From Mycobacterium sp. E740 (lineage in GTDB: Bacteria > Actinomycetota > Actinomycetes > Mycobacteriales > Mycobacteriaceae), in contig NZ_LZKP01000222.1 of the NCBI RefSeq assembly GCF_001672895.1, positions 1 to 45,462 of the forward strand: 45,462 bases of DNA, written 5' to 3'. This document shows, piece by piece, positions 14,495 to 24,186 of the stretch (its first letter is position 1; each line of letters opens with the position of its first letter). A program made the position numbers and the translations under genes. The notes under the pieces were generated by a model. That model saw only the letters and a program-made list of their open reading frames with translations. It ran no database searches and was not told where the DNA came from.

Positions 14495-16834
14495 TCAGGT
14501 GTAGGCGACGTGGACGCGATGGATGAGCCCCTCGAACGGGAACGGAGCGCGATCGCGATAGTCCAGCGATACCGGCGAGCCGAGGCAGGTACCGATGTCG
14601 AGGCAGTCATTGGCGGTGAACAACAGCGGCGCACTGACCGGAACCTGCCCGAACGCCACGGTGTTCCCGTCGACCGCCAGCGTGATATCGAGCGGTCCGG
14701 CGGGGCGCTGCTCGGCATACCGCGTCTGCACGGTGATCGTGGTGCGTCCCGGCCGAAGCTTCTCGGAGGATCGGATCTTGGTGCGCGAGAGGATGAACAA
14801 GTTGTACTCGTAGCACAAGTGGCCTCCGTCGAGGTAGCACGTCAGCCCGCCGGCGGCCGCTCCAAGGGCGTACAGCACGCCGTTGGCGTTGGCGGGAATG
14901 TCGGCATCGATGGCGACGACGTTGTTCTTGTTGCCCAACGACGGTGCGCAGAATTCGGGCATGCGCACCGTGTCCCCGGAAAACTCCCACTCCCGGTAGG
15001 GCGGGGCGATCCGCAACTCGGGGTGATACACCGGCACCCACAAACCACCGCCGATCGGCAGCACCGAATTCCGGGCCGCTTCGATGGCGAACACCTCCCG
15101 CATCTCGGTGAGCTTGTCGGGGTGCTGGGCCGCGAGATCGTTTGCCTGCGACCAGTCTTCGTCGAGGTGATACAGCTCCCAGGTGTCGTCGTCGGGGGTC
15201 CAGGTGGCGATGCCCTCGGGCTGTCCGGGAACCCACGGCAGCCGCGGCCCGCGCGCGCACGCCATCCACCCGTCGTGGTAGATGGCGCGGCTGCCCATGA
15301 TCTCGAAGTACTGCGTCTTCTTTCCGCCCGGCGCGGACCGGTCGGTGAGCGTGTGCGCGAAACTCGCTCCGGCGAGCGGGATCTGCGGCTCGCCGTGGAC
15401 GACCCGCGGTGGCTGGACACCGACGATGTCGTAGATGGTGGGAACGACGTCATTGCAGTGCACGAACACGTCGCGCGGTGCGGGGTCGGGCGTGATCTTG
15501 GTCGGCCATTTGACCGCCATCGGGTTGCGGGTGCCGCCGAGGTGGGAGGCAAGCAGCTTCATGCCCTTGTAGGGCGTACTACCCGCCCACGCCCACGCGG
15601 CGTGGTACTGGTTGTCGACCAGTGCAGAGCCCAGCACATCCAACCCGCCCAGCTCGTCGAGGGCGTCGATGTGTTGGCGCACGGTGGTGGGAATGCCGTT
15701 CTGCGCCAACAGTTCGGCGATCGTGCCGTTCTGCCCCTCGCCCGAGGAGCCGTTGTCGCCCCAGATGTAGAAGAACAGCGTGTTCTCGCCATACCCGAGG
15801 CGGTCGAGTTCGTCGGAGATTCTGCCGACTTGTACGTCGACGTGCTCGGCGTAGCCGGCGGCCACCTCCATGAGACGACGCTGAAAGGGCTTCTCGTCGT
15901 CAGGGATGCTGTCCCAGGAGGCCAACGAATCATCGCGCTCGGTGAGCTGACAGTCGGGCGGGATCCAGCCGTTCTCCTTGGCGCGGGCGAACACGCGCTC
16001 CCGGTACGCGTCCCAGCCGTCGTCGAACCTGCCGGCGTACTTGTCGGCCCATTCCTTCATGATGTGGTGCGGGCCGTGCAGACAGCCGCTGGCCCAATAC
16101 ATGAAGAACGGTTTGTCGGCGTTGAACGCCTTGTGCCTGCGCAACCACGCGATGGCGTCGTCGGCCAGGTCCTCCGACAGGTGATACCCCTCTTCCGGTG
16201 TCCGAGGCGGGGCGACGACGGTGGTGTTGCGCACCAGATGCGGCTCGTACTGCGAGGCCTCGCCGGCCAGGAACCCGTAGAAGTACTCGAAACCCAAACC
16301 GGTCGGCCAGTTCTCGAACGGCCCGGCGGCCGTCGTCTCCTCGGCGGGGGTGTTGTGCCACTTCCCGAACGCCGAGGTGGCATACCCATACTGTTTGAGC
16401 ACCTCCGCGACCGTGGCACTGGAGCGCGGGATCTTGCCCGCATACCCGTCCCAGTCGTTTGCCAGCTCGGCGATCTGGCCGTTGCCGATCTCGTGGTGGT
16501 TACGCCCGGTCAGCAACGACGCCCGGGTGGGCGAACACATCGCGGTGGTGTGGAACCTGTTGTAAGACAATCCTTCCGCGCAGACGCGATCCATGGTGTC
16601 GGTGCGGACCTCGCCGCCGAACGTCGTCGGCAGGCCCGGCCCGGCGTCGTCGATCAGCACGATGACGATGTTGGGAGCATCGTCGTGCAGGCGACGTGGC
16701 ACCACCCGCTGGGTGTAGGTGGATTCGCCCAGTGTGCGGCCCGCGACACTGGCCGACGGGACGGCCGCGAACGGCAGCACCTCGCCGCCCGGCAGTTTCG
16801 GAGCCACCGCGTCGTTGCCTACGCCGTCGGCCAT
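14495..16834 (-). CDS. Type I arylsulfatase (AtsA/AtsD-like)
   Basis: The 779-residue product is close in length to M. tuberculosis AtsA and AtsD (787 aa as I recall). Metal-binding Asp residues lie in IVLIDDAG near residue 60. The formylglycine signature is CSPTR, with Cys100 as the residue to be oxidised, followed by LLTGRNHHEIGN as in this subgroup. Further active-site pieces are FGKWHNTP and YIWGDNGSSGEG. It hydrolyses sulfate esters; the substrate is unknown. There is no signal peptide, so the enzyme is probably cytosolic. It needs a formylglycine-generating enzyme, which is not in this window. It is last in a row of four genes (acyltransferase, acyl-CoA ligase, NTF2-like, sulfatase), 56 bases after the NTF2-like gene. 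Confidence 0.92.
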   Translation of the reverse strand: MADGVGNDAVAPKLPGGEVLPFAAVPSASVAGRTLGESTYTQRVVPRRLHDDAPNIVIVLIDDAGPGLPTTFGGEVRTDTMDRVCAEGLSYNRFHTTAMCSPTRASLLTGRNHHEIGNGQIAELANDWDGYAGKIPRSSATVAEVLKQYGYATSAFGKWHNTPAEETTAAGPFENWPTGLGFEYFYGFLAGEASQYEPHLVRNTTVVAPPRTPEEGYHLSEDLADDAIAWLRRHKAFNADKPFFMYWASGCLHGPHHIMKEWADKYAGRFDDGWDAYRERVFARAKENGWIPPDCQLTERDDSLASWDSIPDDEKPFQRRLMEVAAGYAEHVDVQVGRISDELDRLGYGENTLFFYIWGDNGSSGEGQNGTIAELLAQNGIPTTVRQHIDALDELGGLDVLGSALVDNQYHAAWAWAGSTPYKGMKLLASHLGGTRNPMAVKWPTKITPDPAPRDVFVHCNDVVPTIYDIVGVQPPRVVHGEPQIPLAGASFAHTLTDRSAPGGKKTQYFEIMGSRAIYHDGWMACARGPRLPWVPGQPEGIATWTPDDDTWELYHLDEDWSQANDLAAQHPDKLTEMREVFAIEAARNSVLPIGGGLWVPVYHPELRIAPPYREWEFSGDTVRMPEFCAPSLGNKNNVVAIDADIPANANGVLYALGAAAGGLTCYLDGGHLCYEYNLFILSRTKIRSSEKLRPGRTTITVQTRYAEQRPAGPLDITLAVDGNTVAFGQVPVSAPLLFTANDCLDIGTCLGSPVSLDYRDRAPFPFEGLIHRVHVAYT

Positions 16835-16890
16835 TGCCGTCCTTTCGCCGGTTTCGCTGACGTTGTCACTTTAGACAGTCATCGTGGCGC

Positions 16891-17487
16891 TCACCCGAGG
16901 AACGGATTGTGCTCCGGCAGTGGCTTGATCAGGGGATCGAGCAGCCTCGCGGACTGTTCGACGGTGAGAACATCGGTGGGCTCGAGCTCGATGACTTCCC
17001 GCGCCGATTCGTCGTACTCCCAGACGTCTTCGCCGACCAGCAGGCCCCGCTCATAGGGCCAGATCATGTGCTCGGCGGTTTTCACAAGATAGGTGGCGTC
17101 GGGGTCCACCGGTAGGCCCTCGGCAATCAGAACCCGCCCCGGCGTCTGCTGGTAGATCAACGACGTCGAAACGATCATTTCGTCGCTGATCGCCAACCTC
17201 TCGTCATCGGCGTAGAAGACGCACTGCGCTGTGCCGCTCCATTCACGGTAGAGCGCCTTGACCGCCTCGGTGCCTTCGACGGTGACGCTCTTGCCGAGCA
17301 TGTTGAAGTGGTACACCGGCTTTTCCACCGTCATGTCCGGAGCGAAGATCTCTTCGTAGCGCCCGGCCATTTCCAGGTAACGATGCCGGTTGTAAGCGTG
17401 CAGCAGGTACAGATGACGCGGGTTGTCCGTGGTCTCGATCAGGCGCTCCACGGCGCGGTTGGTCTGGGTGATGTCGAAGCGGCTCAT
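16891..17487 (-). CDS. NTF2/SnoaL-like protein
   Basis: The 198-residue product has an NTF2-like alpha+beta pattern: an N-terminal helix pair (AVERLIETTDNPRHLYLL, HRYLEMAGRYEEIF), then strands with VEKPVYHFN, VTVEGTEAVKALYREW and YLVKTAEHMIWPY. Relatives include SnoaL-type cyclases and steroid isomerase-like proteins, but no catalytic Asp/His set can be assigned with confidence. ATG 17487 is chosen for its AAAGGAA ribosome-binding site; the longer frame upstream runs into the ligase gene. It lies 13 bases after the acyl-CoA ligase and upstream of the sulfatase, so it probably serves the same substrate pathway. Confidence 0.72.
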   Translation of the reverse strand: MSRFDITQTNRAVERLIETTDNPRHLYLLHAYNRHRYLEMAGRYEEIFAPDMTVEKPVYHFNMLGKSVTVEGTEAVKALYREWSGTAQCVFYADDERLAISDEMIVSTSLIYQQTPGRVLIAEGLPVDPDATYLVKTAEHMIWPYERGLLVGEDVWEYDESAREVIELEPTDVLTVEQSARLLDPLIKPLPEHNPFLG

Positions 17488-17500
17488 GTTCGGGTTCCTT

Positions 17501-19117
17501 TCAGGGCGTGGTGAACAGGTTTCGCAGTTCGGATTTCTTGAACTTGCCGGTGGCGGTGCACGGAATCGCCGCCACGAACTCGAAGCGGTCCGGCAACTGC
17601 CACTTGGCAAACTCGTGGGCCAGATGTGTGCGTAGCTCGTCGGTAGTGACCTGGCCGCTTTCATGTAGCACCACGACGGCCAGAGGGCGCTCGCCCCAGC
17701 GGTCGTCGGGTACGGCGATCACGGCGGCCTGCGCAACGGCGTGATGCGACATGAGCTGGTTCTCCAGGTCGACCGAGGAGATCCACTCACCGCCGGACTT
17801 GACGAGATCCTTTGAGCGGTCGCAGATCCGGATACAGCCGTGCGGATCGATGCGCACCACATCGCCGGTCCTGAACCAGCCGTCGGCGGTGAAACTGTCG
17901 GCACCTCGGCCGCCGTGGTAGCCCGTCGCCACCCAGGGGCCACGCACCTCGAGTTCACCCATGGCCGCGTCGTCCCACGCGATGACTTCACCGGTGTCGT
18001 CACGGGCCCGGATGTCGAAGAACGGGCTCGCGGCGCCTTGGCGGCTGCGGTAGCCGTACTGCTCGTCGCGCTCGCCCTCATCGAGGCGTGTGGTCAGGCG
18101 GCAGACCGCGCCCAAGGGTGCGGTCTCGGTCATTCCCCACGCCTGGATGACGGTGAGGCCGTGGCGGTCGAACCCTTCGAACATCGACCGCGGCACGGCG
18201 GCGCCGCCGACAATCAGCCGGTCGAGCTCCGATAAGTTCCACTTGCCCGGTTCGGCATCGAGCGCCGCGAGCATCCCCATCCACACGGTCGGCACACCCG
18301 CCGTCATGGTGACCCGCTCATCGGCGCACAGGTCGAGCACGCTTGTCGCGTCGAGACGGGGTCCCGGCAGAACCAGGCGGGCGCCGGCCAGCGCCGCGGC
18401 GTACGGCAGGCCCCAGGCGTTGGCGTGAAACATCGGCACGATGGGAAGGACCGTGTCCCTCGCCGATACCGCAAGCTGGTCCGGCAGCGCCGCAACGAGC
18501 GAGTGCAGGGCGAGCGCCCGGTGCGAGTACACGACACCTTTCGGCCGGCCGGTGGTGCCAGACGTGTAACACATGGCCGCCGCGCGATTTTCGTCCAACG
18601 AGGGCCACTCGACGGGCTCGGCGCCCGCCAGCAGGGCCTCGTAGTCCAACGTTCCGGCAGGGGCCTCGCCGGTGCGCGTGACGACGATGACGTGCGGGAA
18701 CTCGCGACCGGCACGGAAGCTTTCGAACACGTCCAGCAGCGACTCGTCGACGACGATCACGTTGTCGTCGGCGTCGTCGACGATGTAGGCGAGCTCCTCC
18801 GGGCACAGCCGGGGGTTGAGCGTGTGGATGACGGCGCCCATAGCTGGAACGGCGAAGTACAACTCCAGGTGTTCGCTCTGGTTCCACAACAGCGTGGCCA
18901 CCGGGTCCCCTTCGCGCACACCGAGTTCCGCAAACGCGCCGGCCAGGCGCCGGGCTCGGTCAGCGCACGCGCCGAAGGTGGTGCGCGAGATCGCCCCTGA
19001 CGGGCGCCGGGAGACGACGTCCCGATCGGCGTGGAACCGCTCGGCGCGTTCGACGATGCGGGTCAGGGTGAGTCCGTAGTCGTCCATGCTGTTGCTGCTC
19101 AACATGTTTGCGGTCAT
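17501..19117 (-). CDS. Acyl-CoA ligase (ANL superfamily, FadD-like)
   Basis: The 538-residue product activates a carboxylic acid with ATP and CoA through an acyl-adenylate. Motifs in order: [19 protein letters not shown] (phosphate loop, near residue 180), WGMTET (near 330), GWFRTGD with an [15 protein letters not shown] hinge segment, and catalytic Lys in [10 protein letters not shown] at the C-terminus. The medium to long-chain FadD layout fits, but chain length and substrate cannot be read. ATG 19117 overlaps the stop of the upstream WS/DGAT gene (ATGA), indicating translational coupling; two further in-frame ATGs (19105, 19087) are possible starts. Confidence 0.92.
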   Translation of the reverse strand: MTANMLSSNSMDDYGLTLTRIVERAERFHADRDVVSRRPSGAISRTTFGACADRARRLAGAFAELGVREGDPVATLLWNQSEHLELYFAVPAMGAVIHTLNPRLCPEELAYIVDDADDNVIVVDESLLDVFESFRAGREFPHVIVVTRTGEAPAGTLDYEALLAGAEPVEWPSLDENRAAAMCYTSGTTGRPKGVVYSHRALALHSLVAALPDQLAVSARDTVLPIVPMFHANAWGLPYAAALAGARLVLPGPRLDATSVLDLCADERVTMTAGVPTVWMGMLAALDAEPGKWNLSELDRLIVGGAAVPRSMFEGFDRHGLTVIQAWGMTETAPLGAVCRLTTRLDEGERDEQYGYRSRQGAASPFFDIRARDDTGEVIAWDDAAMGELEVRGPWVATGYHGGRGADSFTADGWFRTGDVVRIDPHGCIRICDRSKDLVKSGGEWISSVDLENQLMSHHAVAQAAVIAVPDDRWGERPLAVVVLHESGQVTTDELRTHLAHEFAKWQLPDRFEFVAAIPCTATGKFKKSELRNLFTTP

Positions 19118-20595
19118 GACGCCGCCCTCCCCGCGGCGTCACGCAGCTCGTCCAGGCCTGCCCGCAGGGCGTCGAGGATCTGCCACGGGTCGTCGACGAG
19201 CTCGCGGTCGACGACGATCCCGAACTCCAGCGAGTCCTGGTAGCTCATCACGGTGATGTTGATGCCGATCCCGTCCAGCACGCCGGAGACCGGGAACTGC
19301 GCGCGTTGACGGGCACCACCCAGATACAACGGGGTCGACGGACCCGGGACGTTCGAAATCATCACGTTGGCCGGCTGATTCAGGCCGCGCACGCCTGCCA
19401 ACCGGGACGTGGCACGGGCCGCCTGTGCGAACAGGGCCGGTGGAATGAAGTGGTTCGCGTCCTGCAGCAACGACGCCGGCAACGCGCGGTGTCGCTCCTT
19501 GGCATCGCTCATCGCGTCGTTGATGCGGCGCAAGCGCTCGACGGGATCGGCCTCGTCGGTCGGGAGCTCGGTGATCATCACCGAGACCCGATTGCCGAAG
19601 GTGCCCTTCTGTTCCGGTGTGCGCACGGACATCGGAATGAAACTGGCGAGCGGTCGGTCCGGCAGCTCTGCCCGTTCACCCAGCCAGGACCGCAGCCCGG
19701 CGGTGCAGATCGCCAGCACGACGTCGTTGACTGTGCAGCCGAGCGTGTTCTTGATGGCCTTGACCTCGGCCAGCGGCAGCGAGGCGAAGGCGACGCGGCG
19801 GTGGGGCGAGACGCGGGCCTGGAATCGGGTCCGCGGCGCCGTGACGTCGCGGACCCGCAGGCTCGCTCCGTTGGTGTCGGCGCCCACGGCTCGCTTGACC
19901 AGCCGGCCGCTGCGCGCGATGGCCTTCACGCCGGGCAGATGTCGAATCGTCGGGACGTCGTCGAGATGCGGCAATGCCGTCGGCCCCGCACGCAGGACCC
20001 GTAGCGGCTGACGCATCAGGCCGACCAGGCCGCGGCCGAGCATCTCCACTTCGGACGGAAAGCTCTCCGCGACGACTGCGGGCGCCGGTTCCCGCTCGCG
20101 CCCGGTCGTGTCATCGAGCAGGATGCTCATCACCTCGGCGCCGGAGACGCCGTCGACCGCGGCGTGATGCATTTTCGTCAGTACCGCGACTGCGCCATCT
20201 TTGAGGCCGTCGTCGAGTCCGTGGATCACGTACACCTCCCACAGCGGCCGCGCCCGGTCGAGCTGGCGGCCGATGATGCGCGCCACCTGTTCGGCGAGCT
20301 GGCGCGTGTCGCCGGGCGAGGGCAGCGCCAGCTCGCGGACGTGGTACTCGATGTCGAAGGTGCCGTCGTCGACCCAGTACGGGTAGTCAAGGGCGAACGG
20401 GACTTTCGCCAGCCGCCAGCGAAAGGTGGGCAGCAGATGCAGTCGTTCACTGATCACGTCCCGAACCAGGGATGCATCCAGGGGTCGACCGGCTGCGGTG
20501 TGGGAGTCGTAGATCCCGAGCACGCTGACGTGGCCCTGGACGCGGTCGTTCTCCATGGCCAGGAACTGGGCGTCGAGGCTGGTCAGTTGTCGCAT
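19114..20595 (-). CDS. WS/DGAT-type O-acyltransferase
   Basis: The 493-residue product belongs to the wax-ester synthase / diacylglycerol acyltransferase family, which esterifies acyl-CoA onto diacylglycerol or a fatty alcohol (the mycobacterial Tgs enzymes are the known examples). The catalytic motif is HHAAVDG near residue 140, and the family N-terminus MRQLTSLDAQFLAMEN is clear. The conserved NDVVLA segment and C-terminal PGPSTPLYLGGA also fit. ATG 20595 gives the family start; the 39-residue upstream extension is not homologous and enters the divergent promoter. It is first of the operon acyltransferase, ligase, NTF2-like, sulfatase, and diverges from a PucR-type regulator 115 bp away. 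Confidence 0.92.
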   Translation of the reverse strand: MRQLTSLDAQFLAMENDRVQGHVSVLGIYDSHTAAGRPLDASLVRDVISERLHLLPTFRWRLAKVPFALDYPYWVDDGTFDIEYHVRELALPSPGDTRQLAEQVARIIGRQLDRARPLWEVYVIHGLDDGLKDGAVAVLTKMHHAAVDGVSGAEVMSILLDDTTGREREPAPAVVAESFPSEVEMLGRGLVGLMRQPLRVLRAGPTALPHLDDVPTIRHLPGVKAIARSGRLVKRAVGADTNGASLRVRDVTAPRTRFQARVSPHRRVAFASLPLAEVKAIKNTLGCTVNDVVLAICTAGLRSWLGERAELPDRPLASFIPMSVRTPEQKGTFGNRVSVMITELPTDEADPVERLRRINDAMSDAKERHRALPASLLQDANHFIPPALFAQAARATSRLAGVRGLNQPANVMISNVPGPSTPLYLGGARQRAQFPVSGVLDGIGINITVMSYQDSLEFGIVVDRELVDDPWQILDALRAGLDELRDAAGRAAS

Positions 20596-20710
20596 GTGAC
20601 GATGGTCCGTCTCGCAGCCGAGCTTTCTCTTGTCTGCGAGCGCCAACGTTGTGGCCGGTCGTTGTGGAATTTGCGCACCGCGGCAGGGACGCGGCGATAC
20701 CGTGCAACCC

Positions 20711-22036
20711 ATGGAGCCGGCCTGGACGGGCGTGCGCGGCGATGACGAGCGGCACGTGTGGTCGGCGGTGCTGTGTCCGGCAGCCGCTGAACTGGCGGAG
20801 CGAGCCGGTGAGATCTCGTGCGCGGTGAATGACTACACCAGCGAGCGGTTGCCCGAGTTGCTCGCCAGCGCGGAGGCGCTCGAGGTGAACCGCGCGAGCA
20901 CCGAAGCCAGCATTCGCGACTTCGCCCAGGTGCTGCAGGCCGGGGCCGATCCTGCCGAGGCGGTGCGGCTGACCCCGCCGACTCTCGCCTATGCCCGAGA
21001 CGGCGCGCAGCACGGCGTACCGCTGACCACGTTGATGCGCAGTTATCGGCTCGCACACGCCGCGACATCGCGCCACTTCAACGCGATCCTGGAGACACAC
21101 GCGCGCAATGCCGAGCAGCGCAACTCGGCAGCCGAGTTGGGCTCGGCGTGGATGTTCGCCTACGTCGACGCCGCGCTGTGTCGCGTCGAGGAGGTGTACA
21201 CCGCCGAGCGTGACCGTTGGCTGCGCACCGCCGCAGCGAGCCAGGCCGAGACCATCGACACCATCCTGGCCGGACGGCCGATCGACAGTGAGGTGGCGAG
21301 CAGGCGGCTCCGCCAGGACGTTCGCCGTGTGCACGTCGCCGCGATCGCCTGGCTCGAATCCCACGAAGAAGGGCGCAACACCCAGGCCCTCCTGGAAGCC
21401 GCCGTCCGCGACATCGGCGCCGTGATCGGCGATCAGAAACCCGTCGTGCACAGTCTCGGCATCCTGTCGGTCGCGGCCTGGCTCGGCTCTCACAGCGACG
21501 TCCCGTCAAAAGTCTTGGATGAGTTGCGATTTCGGACTGCCACGGCACCCGGCGTGCGAGTCGCCGTCGGCGAACCCGCGCGCGGTATCGCGGGCTTTCG
21601 GGCCAGCCATCTCGAGGCGCTCGAAGCCCGGCGAATCGCCCAGCTGACCAAGCGCCCCGTGGGCAGCGTCACCCGCTACCACAACATCTCGCTGCGCGCC
21701 CTCGCCAGTGTCGACATCCAGCAGGCCGTGGTTTTCGTGCGACGCGAGTTGGGCCGCTTGGGGTCGACGGATGGAACCACCCGCCGGCTGGCGGCCACGC
21801 TGCGCACCTATCTCGACGAGAACTGCAGTCGCGGACGAACCGCCAAGCGGCTCCACGTCCACGAAAACACCGTCGCCTACCGGATTCGCCAGGCCGAGGA
21901 GCTGCTGGGGCGATCGTTGGACAAGCGCACCCTCGAACTGCGCGCCGCCTTGGCACTGGCCGAACTAATCGCCGAGCCGCCCGACTCCGCGGCAGCGGTT
22001 CTCACCGACGCCGGTTCGCTGCGGCCGGCCAACTAG
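20711..22036 (+). CDS. PucR/CdaR-family transcriptional regulator
   Basis: The 441-residue product has an N-terminal helical region (about 20-170) like that of mycobacterial PucR-type regulators, a central GGDEF-like middle part (about 180-330), and a C-terminal winged-helix HTH_30: SRGRTAKRLHVHENTVAYRI then RQAEELLGR. ATG 20711 is chosen because the 27 codons before it are of low quality; the longer frame is possible. It is divergent from the WS/DGAT-ligase-NTF2-sulfatase operon, whose likely regulator it is (inference from position). Two CGTTGTGG direct repeats in the 115-bp intergenic region (20647-20654, 20660-20667) are candidate binding sites. Its stop shares CTAG (22033-22036) with the convergent SDR gene. 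Confidence 0.88.
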   Translation: MEPAWTGVRGDDERHVWSAVLCPAAAELAERAGEISCAVNDYTSERLPELLASAEALEVNRASTEASIRDFAQVLQAGADPAEAVRLTPPTLAYARDGAQHGVPLTTLMRSYRLAHAATSRHFNAILETHARNAEQRNSAAELGSAWMFAYVDAALCRVEEVYTAERDRWLRTAAASQAETIDTILAGRPIDSEVASRRLRQDVRRVHVAAIAWLESHEEGRNTQALLEAAVRDIGAVIGDQKPVVHSLGILSVAAWLGSHSDVPSKVLDELRFRTATAPGVRVAVGEPARGIAGFRASHLEALEARRIAQLTKRPVGSVTRYHNISLRALASVDIQQAVVFVRRELGRLGSTDGTTRRLAATLRTYLDENCSRGRTAKRLHVHENTVAYRIRQAEELLGRSLDKRTLELRAALALAELIAEPPDSAAAVLTDAGSLRPAN

Positions 22037-22857
22037 CGGTCAGCTCGAACCGGCTCGACGCGGCCAAGCATTGCGTCGCGAACGCGTCCCACTCCGGCCA
22101 ACCGGGCGAGTTCGCCTATCCGGACCGGGGCGACGGCGCCGACCGCGACGAGGAGGCGCACACTGGCCGACGCGACCGTCGTCTCCGGTTTGTCCTGCTC
22201 GATCGCCCGGACCACCGCCCGCGCGACATCCTGCGGCGAACTCGTACTGAACCCACGCGGCAGGGCCACCCCGGTGTCCGCCAGCATCCCGGCATCGCGG
22301 ATGGGTCCGGGAAAGATCGTGGAGACACCGACGCGTGTGCCGTACAGTTCCTGTCGTAGGGCGAGGCCGAGCCCGCGCAGCCCCCACTTGGTGGCGGTGT
22401 ACACGGTGCCGTTTCCCGGTGTCGCAATCAGGCCCGCTCCCGATGAGATGAACACGATGTGCCCTTGACCACGCTGCATCATCGGGGCCAGCGCCGCGCG
22501 CGCGAGAGCCGCCGGAGCCAGCAGGTTGATGCGGATCGCTTCCTCGATCTCGATGTCGCTCAACATCGCGAGATCGTGTGGGATGCCGACGCCGGCATTG
22601 GCGACGAGCAAATCCACCGGCCCCGCGCGGTCCATCACATCGCGCACCTCGTCAAGGTTGGTGAGGTCCGCGGTGAACCCTCGCGTGGTCGGTCCGAGTT
22701 CGTCGACCAATCGCTTGAGCTCCAAGTCGCGCCGACCCGTGACCGTCAGCTCGCATCCGCGCGACGCCAGCTCGCGTGCGATGGCCTGACCGAGCCCTCC
22801 CGTCGCGCCGGTGACCAGAGCGCGTCGACCATTCAGTTGCATCCGAGATCTAGGCAT
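22033..22857 (-). CDS. Short-chain dehydrogenase/reductase
   Basis: The 274-residue product is a classical SDR. It has the cofactor motif TGATGGLG (about residues 17-24), Arg-rich TGRRDLE after the second strand (suggesting NADPH), NAG in VANAGVG, catalytic Ser in FISSGAG, and YTATK with catalytic Tyr and Lys. The substrate is unknown. Two starts are possible: ATG 22857 (MPRSRMQLNG) or ATG 22842 (MQLNGRRALV); the second matches the usual length before the cofactor motif. It converges on the PucR regulator with a 4-bp stop overlap, and the gene upstream on its own strand is the alpha/beta hydrolase, 99 bp away. Confidence 0.9.
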   Translation of the reverse strand: MPRSRMQLNGRRALVTGATGGLGQAIARELASRGCELTVTGRRDLELKRLVDELGPTTRGFTADLTNLDEVRDVMDRAGPVDLLVANAGVGIPHDLAMLSDIEIEEAIRINLLAPAALARAALAPMMQRGQGHIVFISSGAGLIATPGNGTVYTATKWGLRGLGLALRQELYGTRVGVSTIFPGPIRDAGMLADTGVALPRGFSTSSPQDVARAVVRAIEQDKPETTVASASVRLLVAVGAVAPVRIGELARLAGVGRVRDAMLGRVEPVRADR

Positions 22858-22956
22858 GAGAAGACGCTAGGGCGGCATCGCGGCGGATTGCTCGTACTAA
22901 TGCGCCAACATGTTCGTCGTCCGTTGTTTCGCAGCGACAACGGTCCGCCGTTGCGC

Positions 22957-23916
22957 TCACGCCAAGTGCCGGACGAGGTGGGCGCCAATGAGTTTCATCG
23001 CCGCGTGGGCGGTCGCGGTTTGCGACTTGGTGAATCCATGGTCCGTGGCCGCGAAGCGGTGGTGGGTGGTCGCGACACCGCTGCGAGCCAATTGTGCTGC
23101 GAGATCGTCGCCTTCGGGGCCAAGGGTGTCGAGCTCTCCGGTCATGATCAGCGTAGGCGGCAAGGCGTCCGGCAGTCCGGCGTCGAACACAGGGGACGCC
23201 AGCGGCTGGTGGCGGAGGCTCGGGTCGACGACGTAGGCATCGATGGCGAGGCGCTGGATCAGCGGTGAGATCCGTGGGCGCTTCTTAGCGGACGTCCGAT
23301 CGGTGCGGGAGAGGTCGACGACTGGGAAGGCCAACACCGCTGCGCGCAGGGCGAATTCGCCGCCAGAGTGTGCCTGCTGGCATACGTTGAGCGCCAGCTT
23401 CGCCCCCGCGCTTGCGCCGGACACCGATATTCGAGAGACATCCCACCCGCGTGCGTAAGCCTCGGCGCGCAGCCAGCGCGCGACATCGAAGCATTGGTGT
23501 TCGGCCACCGGATATCGAGATTGGGGCGCCGTCGCGTAGTCAGCCAGCACGACCACCGCGCCGACCTCCGAGGCGATGAATTGCGCGATGTACTCCTCCT
23601 GCCGCGGATTGCGCACGATGAATGCGCCGCCATGCAAATGCAAGTGGACTGGAGGGCCGTCTGGGCTGGCCTTGGCAAGGGGCGCGTCTGGATGCGGTCG
23701 GTAGACCAGGCACCGGACGGTTCCGTGACGCGTCGGCACGTCGACAGTCGCCGGAGCTGCGACCTGGCGGGTGGCGAAGTGGAAGTTGCGCTGGGTGCGG
23801 ATGAGCGGCAGCAGGCGCTGCGCCAACTGGGCGGCGAGCCATGTGCCGGCTCGGCGCCTCGGGGCTACGGGCATCGTCCTCTTCGTCTTTCGCTGCGGCA
23901 GTCGGTTCGTCATCAC
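22957..23916 (-). CDS. Alpha/beta hydrolase, hormone-sensitive-lipase family (Lip-like)
   Basis: The 319-residue product hydrolyses esters or short acylglycerols by family. The HSL-family oxyanion motif is HLHGGAF (near residue 93), the nucleophile Ser lies in SGASAGAK, the acid Asp in TGELDTLGPEGD and the His in ATDHGFTK. It resembles the mycobacterial LipH/LipN-type esterases. The N-terminus is basic, with no clear signal peptide. Start choices are ATG 23916, 23913 or 23874; I kept the longest. It is transcribed away from dnaK, with 301 bp between the two starts. The 99 bp downstream of its stop contains a 7-bp hairpin (22921-22943), which is weak. Confidence 0.87.
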   Translation of the reverse strand: MMTNRLPQRKTKRTMPVAPRRRAGTWLAAQLAQRLLPLIRTQRNFHFATRQVAAPATVDVPTRHGTVRCLVYRPHPDAPLAKASPDGPPVHLHLHGGAFIVRNPRQEEYIAQFIASEVGAVVVLADYATAPQSRYPVAEHQCFDVARWLRAEAYARGWDVSRISVSGASAGAKLALNVCQQAHSGGEFALRAAVLAFPVVDLSRTDRTSAKKRPRISPLIQRLAIDAYVVDPSLRHQPLASPVFDAGLPDALPPTLIMTGELDTLGPEGDDLAAQLARSGVATTHHRFAATDHGFTKSQTATAHAAMKLIGAHLVRHLA

Positions 23917-24110
23917 GGCACTGATTGTCTGACCAGAAGTTAGCTACCGCTCAGCGCACTCGCTCGTCGCGACTGGACGAAACTCCGGGGGGTTCTTGTG
24001 GCGCGAACACAACAGGCGCCCCGGCAAGCTGCGTCCAACCCCTCCAGAGCCGCGCAACTCCATAGGTCGCGGGAACAAAACGGGTACCGACCCCGTTGGA
24101 CGCACTGACA

Positions 24111-24131
24111 CTTGAGTGAGCCAGACTCAAG
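24111..24131. promoter_or_regulatory. HAIR operator 1 for HspR (perfect)
   Basis: CTTGAGT (24111-24117), 7 bases, ACTCAAG (24125-24131) matches the published HspR-associated inverted repeat exactly. It lies 87 bp before the dnaK start. HspR, encoded at the end of the same operon, is known to repress through this site with DnaK as co-repressor. Upstream, 23917-24110 shows no gene or further motif I can support. Confidence 0.9.
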
Positions 24132-24165
24132 TCTGGGTTGACAGGGTAAGGTTCGTCGGCGCAGG

Positions 24166-24186
24166 CTTGAGTGAGGTGCACTCAGA
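24166..24186. promoter_or_regulatory. HAIR operator 2 for HspR (imperfect)
   Basis: CTTGAGT (24166-24172), 7 bases, ACTCAGA (24180-24186): the left arm is perfect, and the right arm departs at the last two bases. It overlaps the best dnaK promoter match, so bound HspR would block RNA polymerase directly. Confidence 0.75.

Noticed and set aside
14510..17056. 848-codon plus-strand open frame
   Set aside because: It lies opposite the arylsulfatase, whose CSPTR and metal motifs are intact; no domain is seen in the plus frame.
22921..22943. CCGTTGT / ACAACGG hairpin downstream of the esterase gene
   Set aside because: The stem is only 7 bp with a 9-base loop and no T-tract; expected by chance in GC-rich DNA.
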